From positions 62,001-126,000 of the forward strand of contig CAJNAR010000147.1 of the NCBI GenBank assembly GCA_905220665.1: a stretch of DNA of 64,000 bases, given 5' to 3'. The stretch comes from Albugo candida. Lineage: Eukaryota > Oomycota > Peronosporomycetes > Albuginales > Albuginaceae. Made by a program: the position numbers and the translations under genes. Shown here piece after piece: positions 57,871 through 64,000 of the stretch (position 1 is its first letter; each line of letters opens with the position of its first letter). The notes under the pieces are model-generated. The model saw only the letters and a program-made list of their open reading frames with translations. It ran no database searches and was not told the origin of the DNA.

Positions 57871-59624
57871 TTAAAAAAAAGCGTCATCGTCTTCTCGTTT
57901 CGGTACATTCCGATCAGTTGGTCGGTTAGGATTAGAGCTCGGCATCGTACGATATATTGCTGCAGAGATATCCGCATTCGAATTGCTATTTCTCGCATTA
58001 GAGACTGGAACAACTTTGCTGGACGAAGGGCCTCCAATGTCGATTTCTTCCCATTTATTGGCGAGTTTGAGTTGTATTTCTTCTTCATCTGAATCTTCCG
58101 TGTTCCATGCAGATATCGGCGTCACAGACTGTTAGAAGAAAAGCGTTACATGCTGCCACATAGCCTTTATGAGAAAAAGAAAAGACTTACCAGGTCCACG
58201 TACTCACTTGAGTTCTCATTACTTCTAGACTTGAGAAGATATATGATGCCAGAAATGGTAATGAGAGCGCCCAAAGTGAACATATACAGGGAAGTCTTGG
58301 TCATGCTAACGTATTCGGCAAAGTACATGATCCCACCCAAGACGCTCATGAGGATCCAAAAGCTCTGATATACTGGAACTACTACTAATGCATCGAAACG
58401 TGCCAACCCACCATTTAGGAAAAACACTTGGAAAACTAAGCAAATGATCAAGCCGCAAAGGATTAAGTATGGTGCCACATTAGTGAAAACTGCGGCACCG
58501 TCAGCGCCCCAAATCGCGCTTTTCAGCAGTTCCACAGTTGATTTTGCAAGTAAGACAGACTGACCTCCAAATGTACCAGCGATTCCTCCGTAGCACACAA
58601 TGTGATAAATGCCATTTTCAAAGTTGTGAGTTTTCTCAATGTATTTCGTCAACCCGAAAAGCGCAGCGAGGAAAACAAATACGAAGAACATGTACGCATA
58701 CATGGCATGTTGCTGATATAAATCAATAAGATCCTGCAATTCGTATTCCGGCGTGCTATGACCGGCAAAAATGACCGTCAAAATGACTCCAATAAATATA
58801 ATTACTGTTGCGATAACACTTTGCTTTGTCACTTTTTCATTATGAAAGAATGGAGCAATCATCATGTTCCACACAAGTGATAATGCCGCCAATGGAGCAA
58901 GAAGCGTCTGTGGAGCCATTCCAAAAGCCACAAAATCCAAAATGGAGCCCAGACATACCAACGAGAATCCAAGTAGCCACAATGGTTGCTGAAATGAGTT
59001 TCGTTTCAATCCAGAGGCTTCGTTTCGCGTCATTGACAGTTTCTGCAAGTTGATACCGATAGAATTGAAGATGGAGAAAATAAAAGCGATCAAGAATCCC
59101 GCGACCCACATTCCCATTGACGGTCCTTTATAATTTATTTTAAAACAGGCTTCCTTCGTTTCTATCTCGTACGGTGAAAACTGGTGGCAGACTTGTTCCA
59201 ATTCGGGGCAAGTTGACAATGCCGCCTCGCTACAGGAAGACTGACAGAGCCGTTTGGATGTTCGACCAATTTCACAGACGGGAAATGTCACTGCGCAATG
59301 TATATTCTTCAGTACTTGACCACAAATGCTGCTCGTATTGTCCAAATTCATACTATCGAGAAGCGTGGATAGCTCTTGGTCATTGAGATTGACGTATTTG
59401 GGAAGCCTTCGAAGTTGCGATTCATTTCGATTGATGTAGAGATTGTAACCCGTTTCAGCAGCTTGATCCTGTGAATCCCAGTCATCTTTGGTCGCACACA
59501 CTCCGTACGAAATATGGCTGCAAAATGGTAAATCGGCTGGTGTTCCGCATGTATTGGGACATTCGAATGCGATGGTAAGCAGTGAGTTAGAGCCAATGTA
59601 CACTAAAAAGGACAAATATCTCAT
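57871..59624 (-). CDS. Frizzled-CRD-like domain fused to NIPA-type magnesium transporter
   Basis: Two exons, about 560 residues. After a hydrophobic signal-like start (RYLSFLVYIGSNSLLTIAF), a Cys-rich ectodomain follows with AFECPNTCGTPADLPFCSHI, ICGQVLKNIHCAVTFPVCEI, KRLCQSSCSEAALSTCPELE and QVCHQF. The Cys spacing and CAVTFPVCE/LCQSSCSEA are like the Frizzled cysteine-rich domain. The membrane part has about nine hydrophobic segments and matches NIPA Mg2+ transporters: GINLQKLSMTRNEASG, NSFQQPLWLLGFSLVCLGSI, LDFVAFGMAPQTLLAPLAAL, FGGQSVLLAKSTVELLKSA, VVPVYQSFWILMSVLGG. A short second exon carries an acidic cytoplasmic tail (TEDSDEEEIQLKLANKW). NIPA proteins normally lack an ectodomain. Function of the ectodomain is unknown; a sensing or ligand-binding role is inferred. 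Confidence 0.85.
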
Positions 59625-60156
59625 CGTATTGCGTCCCGCCTCGCGATGCTTTAGAGAAGAGACTTCAACTTATTTATTCATCGGTTTCATCGAAAGAACG
59701 CATTGGAGATAATAATAGTTTAGTTCTCGTATCTTAAAGTACGATTTTGTATCGAAAGAAGCGCTATTTTGTGTTGTATTGCGCGTGGCGTTCGCGAACA
59801 AGTGTTTATTTCATTCGTAGCAGTCAGCGCCAGGATCTTGCATCGCGAGCGGGCAGTCGAGACGATTCCAAACCGGATTCTTTGAAATAGAAGATTGAGA
59901 TTATGTCTTTTTATCCCTTTGGCAGCTGTTTAGATACAAATTGAATCTTTGCGAATTTTTTAATCAAGAGACTACCGTAATTCGCATTATAAGAAAGCTG
60001 TGATTATTCGATTTATCTTGAAGCAAGAACGCCGACAGAATATGTTGGCGTAATTCTCTGTTTCTATAACATCATTGAATATATCGGAGGAATGAACTGT
60101 TCTGCAAAACATTTTTCTCAGAAGATATAGACCCCGAAAGAGAGACAAACGAACAA
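59625..60156. other. Intergenic region, divergent promoter
   Basis: 530 bases, AT-rich, between the divergent fusion transporter and the nucleotidyltransferase. A stretch near 59820-59880 is more G/C-rich. No RNA gene seen. Confidence 0.5.
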
Positions 60157-61747
60157 ATGGGAGCAACTTCCAGCACGCAGAAGCTCACCGTGGATTGTAT
60201 CATCTTAATGGAGCAACTTGAACCAAGCCAGATCGAGAAAAAACAAAAAATAAATATGCGTATCAGTATCGAGAGACAATTGAGACGAAAGTGGCCAACG
60301 TGTAAGGTTGTGGCGTTTGGATCCTCCGCAAGGTTTGTCGATTCATTATCATGAATGATGATCACCCACGGAAGGATGCATGTGTAGTGGCTTTGGATTC
60401 GGTGGTAGCGATTTGGATTTGGCGATATTTTTCGAGGATGTGAACTTGCAGCAGTATCATCAGCTCACACAAGTAGAAAAGAGCGCAATCTTGACTCAGG
60501 CTGCAGCAAGTATTGACCGAGATTTTGAGATACAAGAGTATGTTCCTAGTGCACGAGTGCCCATACTTAAACTATGGAATGCTAGATATCAGGTAGGGTT
60601 TTTTGGTCGTATTCTAGTTGTGCAATCTGACGATATACTTATGCAATAGATCGCTTGCGACCTTTGTGTTGGGGGAGTCCATATTTTACTCAACACTGCA
60701 ATGATGCGGTATTATGGGGAGCTAGATCGACGTGTGCGTCCACTCGCTTTTGCTGTCAAGTACTGGGCCAAAAGTCGTGGGATCAATGACTCTAGTAATG
60801 GTACTTTAAGCTCTTACGGTAAGACGGTACCAGTTGCTCGATGGCAAGACTTGTACCATTTACGTGATAATCATTGTACAGGGTATTGTTTGCTTGTGAT
60901 ATTTTATCTGCAATCTCGTTTCGGTCCAACAATGATGCCCTGCAGTAAAAGTGTGTTTGGAGATGCATTAACAACATTTGACGATTTCGTGGCTTTACCA
61001 GAAAAATTAGAAAACTTGCCATTAAATGAAAGCATCTTTGATCGTAGCACAGCGCTTCATATCGACTCGGTTGGCTCACTGCTCCAAGGCTTTTTCAGCT
61101 TTTACGCATCCGAATTTGACATGGAAAAAAGTGTGGTAAGCGTACGGGAAGGGATAAAAACCTGCAAAGAAGCGAGGTGGGAGTATCAAGTCCCATGGAG
61201 AATCAGTATTGAAGATCCTTTCGAATCAGCTCATGACGTTGCCCGTGTCATCTTCAGTCGACGAGGTCAAGAAGTTATCATGCAAGAATTCAGGCGCGCG
61301 AACGAGCTTTTGAAACTAGGCCATCGTCTTTGCGCAATCTATGATGTAGAAATGAGCTCATGGCAAGCTAGATCAAGCTGCTACATTTGCAACGGATCGG
61401 ATCACACGGCTCGACAGTGTGCCTTACGAACGGGACGTTTGGACATCGGACTGTCGTGCTGGTACTGTGGGGAGGCAGGTCACATGAAAGCTTCATGTCC
61501 TCATTTTCAATTTCTTTACATCCCAAAAGAATGTGTGCATGTGAATAAAATCACAAGAATCAATGCGGCTTCTTTCGGCTCACTTTGGAGATCATCCTCA
61601 CTGAGAAGCGATTCTCCAACACACTCTGTACGTAAGAAAAAAAAGTATCGTCATAACACGACAATGACTGCAAAGAGCCGTCGGGAAAACAATACAATAC
61701 AGTGGAAACAATTGCCATGTCTTTCGTCAATGACAAAGCTCGGTTGA
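60157..61747 (+). CDS. Non-canonical poly(A)/uridylyl transferase with CCHC knuckles
   Basis: Cid1/GLD2-type nucleotidyltransferase that adds A or U to RNA 3' ends. Four exons. The catalytic motif spans an intron: VVAFGSSASGFGFGGSDLDL, with G-S and the DxD of the pol-beta fold. The central domain follows (LNTAMMRYYGELDRRVRPLA then FAVKYWAKSRGINDSSNG), and the intron at about 60818-60880 joins LSSYG to YCLLVIFYLQSRFGP, the PAP-associated core. Next PFESAHDVARVIFSRR. Two C-terminal CCHC zinc knuckles are CYICNGSDHTARQC and CWYCGEAGHMKASC. The protein begins MGATSS, which fits an N-myristoylation signal. The final tail is basic (KKKKYRHNTT). Substrate and tail type cannot be told from sequence. 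Confidence 0.85.
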
Positions 61748-61836
61748 AGTTTCCGTAGGATTGTTATCAGTTAGGACAGCAATGTAACGAATGATATGAA
61801 ATGTTATAACATTGTTCGATTGGCAAGCACGCTGTC

Positions 61837-62877
61837 ATGTCTGTACGCCGTAATGTCCGTCTTCGTCGCGAATATTTATATCGCAAGGGTTTAGAGGGCA
61901 AAGAGAAAGTACTTTACGAGCATAAACAGAAACTGAAAGAAGCGATACGGAGTACACTACTTCTATTTCCTTGCTTTCATCATATGCTCAGTTTTTCTGA
62001 TTCTCTGATTCTATAGGTGGTCGATCCATTCCAACCGAATTGAGGAATGTCGAGCAAAATTTACGACAGGAAATGGAGTTTGACGACGAAAAACATGAGA
62101 AACCAGTTGATACAATTGACGACGAGTACAGAAACGCAGGAATATTCGATCCCAAGATCGCGATCACAACGTCACGGGATCCAAGCTCTCGACTCAAACA
62201 ATTCGCCCAAGAGCTTCGCGTCATCATTCCAAATGCCGTTCGATTGAACCGTGGAGCTCACACAATCATAAATGTGCGTACATTGTGTCCGTATTGAAAG
62301 ATCTATCCGCCAAATAACAATCCAATTCTTCAGCTCGTAGAAAGCGCTCGTAGTAATGAATTCTCAGATCTGATTCTGGTCACGGAAACTCGTGGCGAAC
62401 CCGATGGATTAGTCGTTTGCCACCTTCCATTCGGTCCAACAGCCTATTTCTCCTTGAGCAATACGGTCTTACGGCATGACATTGAAGATCGTGCCACCAT
62501 TTCTGAAGCGTACCCCCATCTGATTCTGAATCAGTTTGAAACTGCACTGGTACGTCACATTTGTCATTCCTATGCTCTTCCTCATGTGCGATTTCCTGCA
62601 GGGTCGTCGAGTAGCCAGTATTCTAAAGCATTTATTCCCTGTTCCCAAGACCGATTCCAAAAGAGTTATCACATTCGCAAATGACCACGACTTTATCTCC
62701 TTTCGTCACCATACATTCCGAAAGCAGGGCAAGCAAGTGGGGCTCTCTGAATGTGGCCCTCGATTTGAATTGCAATTGTACCAGATCAAATTGGGAACGT
62801 GCGACCAAAAAGAAGCCGAAAACGAATGGGTCTTACGGCCGTACATGAATTCTGCCAAAAATCGAAACCATTTATAA
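61837..62877 (+). CDS. IMP4: IMP4, U3 snoRNP protein with Brix domain
   Basis: Ribosome biogenesis factor in the small-subunit processome that bridges U3 snoRNA and pre-rRNA. Four exons, about 285 residues. The start MSVRRNVRLRREYLYRKGLE is diagnostic of IMP4. Then SIPTELRNVEQNLRQEMEFD, TIDDEYRNAGIFDPKIAITT, SRDPSSRLKQFAQELRVIIP and, in the Brix domain, GLVVCHLPFGPTAYFSLSN, VLRHDIEDRATISEAYPHLI, GRRVASILKHLFPVPKTDSK, RVITFANDHDFISFRHHTFR and SECGPRFELQLYQIKLGT. The introns are GT..AG and the frame is conserved throughout. Complete gene. Confidence 0.95.
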
Positions 62878-62918
62878 CATTTCAATAGACTTTTCTCCAT
62901 CAAGCCCCGTTACTTCTG

Positions 62919-64000
62919 TTACAGCATCACATTGATATCGGCTTGGAGAAATGAGTCACCGGGTATCCTCGCCAGAATCCTACTAAATGGATCCACTGGA
63001 GGAGCGTACATCTCAAAGGTGATGGAAGCGCTTGTGATGTTACTGAGATCCAATCTGAAGAATGTCCAACATCCGACTTCCTCCTCCTTACTCACCGTAT
63101 TCTGATAACGAAGTTCCATTACCGCAAAAGTGCCTACAAAGCCACAATGAGAAACAGCTTTTCCTTATCGAAAAATCACCCATACCTTGCATCAAATGCT
63201 CCAATGGATGCTGGAGGTACCATGTGTTTCCAAACCACCAGTAATTCGTCCCAGATTGGATCAACGACCTCGGAGTATGCTGAGGCTTTTCCACAATGCT
63301 TCCTCTGAAATCGACCGTATACAAGCAAAAGTGTGGAGTTTCCATGAGCGGGCCTGTAGCGACTGCCACGGCACCAAGGAACACACCAATGTACGTGCTG
63401 TCAGGCAAATGGAAGGGACACCTTAGCAATGGCTCGTGTTCAGTCGGAGAGGTCGAATGAAGCTGTAGTAATTCTCTCATTTCATCGTCTTGTGTGAGGT
63501 CGCATGGACTTTGCCCATTCAAATTCTTCACATCCAATGCCGCCCCTTTTTTTATCAACGTCTCCACCAAATCGTATCGATACAGCGACACCGCGTAATG
63601 GAGTGCGGTATCGCCATTCCCATCGACAGCATTTATGTCCGCTCCCGCCTCAATGAGCCACACACAAACTTTGACAGCTTCAAATCCTTCATCGTCCTCG
63701 TTCTGAACCGCACAATGAAGACTGATAAGTCCTGAGCCATTGGTCGTATTCACAAAATCTCGACGCGAGCACCCATCAATACCAATCATATTCGCATTTG
63801 GCGGCACATTCGTAATGACTCGAACGCCTTTTACTTTGCGTATAGCCGCCATCCATTCCAGCACAATGCTATCGTTATCGGCGACAAAAGAGATCACACC
63901 TTCGGGGTTTCGAGAGCTCAGAAGCCTCGGCGATTGGATCTCAAATCCATACGCCACATGCGATAATCGTTTGATGGCTGTGTCACACAAATCGACGATT
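62919..64000 (-). CDS. PH/ankyrin-repeat protein, partial at right window edge
   Basis: The 5' end runs beyond the window; the visible part opens in frame at the edge. The end of a PH domain is visible: RLLSSRNPEGVISFVADND, IVLEWMAAIRKVKGV, matching the closing strand and helix with conserved Trp. Ankyrin-type repeats follow: HCAVQNEDDEGFEAVKVCVW, LIEAGADINAVDGNGDTALH, YAVSLYRYDLVETLIKKGAA, LDVKNLNGQSPCDLTQDDEM. The C-terminal region is rich in aromatic residues (ESGTNYWWFGNTWYLQHP-like), then GTFAVMELRYQNT and a last exon SITFEMYAPPVDPFSRILAR. A PH plus ankyrin order is seen in ARF-GAP proteins of the ASAP/ACAP type, but no ARF-GAP zinc finger lies in the visible part. The gene is convergent with IMP4. 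Confidence 0.75.

Noticed and set aside
1..64000. tRNA, rRNA, CRISPR, transposase or viral genes
   Set aside because: None recognised; introns and gene content show ordinary nuclear eukaryotic DNA.

Overview
The window is nuclear DNA of a eukaryote with a compact, intron-containing genome. About 37 protein genes lie on both strands, roughly one per 1.7 kb, with mostly short GT..AG introns (typically 40-70 nt, some near 31 nt) and short intergenic gaps. A radial-spoke-like gene implies a flagellated stage, and there are MSH4, PRC2 (SUZ12) and FYVE-PIPK genes. I infer a stramenopile, most likely an oomycete of the Albugo type; this is inference from layout and gene content, not from a database match. 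No tRNA or rRNA gene, CRISPR array, insertion sequence or prophage was seen.

Layout. 0-11 kb: THOC3 (mRNA export), FAM32A-like (minus), a Cys-rich unknown protein, ubiquitin-activating enzyme E1, a TUG/ASPL-like UBX protein with a PUB domain, and La (minus). 11-22 kb: a coiled-coil unknown, a PX protein, SUZ12 (minus), an RCC1-repeat protein (minus), a PP2A B''/PPP2R3C-type subunit and a small putative mitochondrial protein. 22-35 kb: a small unknown (minus), the FYVE-type PIKfyve/Fab1 lipid kinase, DCAF7/WDR68, an Aurora-type kinase and a large protein with a Tudor/chromo-barrel-like segment. 35-45 kb: NKAP (minus), COG2 (with an apparent frame break), a basic protein with a UAP56-binding-like motif, SPT5 (minus) and a WD40 protein. 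45-53 kb: Rieske protein (minus), GT32 glycosyltransferase, glyoxalase-fold protein (minus), dynactin p62/DCTN4 and MSH4 (minus). 53-64 kb: an imperfect palindrome, glutathionyl-hydroquinone reductase (ECM4-type), RIIa plus EF-hand radial-spoke-like protein, dienelactone-hydrolase-like protein lacking the usual nucleophile (minus), a Frizzled-CRD-like/NIPA fusion (minus), a CCHC nucleotidyltransferase, IMP4, and a partial PH-ankyrin gene (minus) that runs off the right end.

Most genes are unlinked housekeeping functions, so neighbours say little about each other. Several neighbours are divergent with very short shared promoters, some carrying CCAAT boxes. The most unusual items are the Frizzled-like/NIPA fusion, the unknown Tudor-like nuclear protein, the degenerate hydrolase, the PUB-containing TUG protein, the very short introns and the COG2 frame break. 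Exon borders were set by eye from reading frame, splice dinucleotides and family conservation, so they are approximate.
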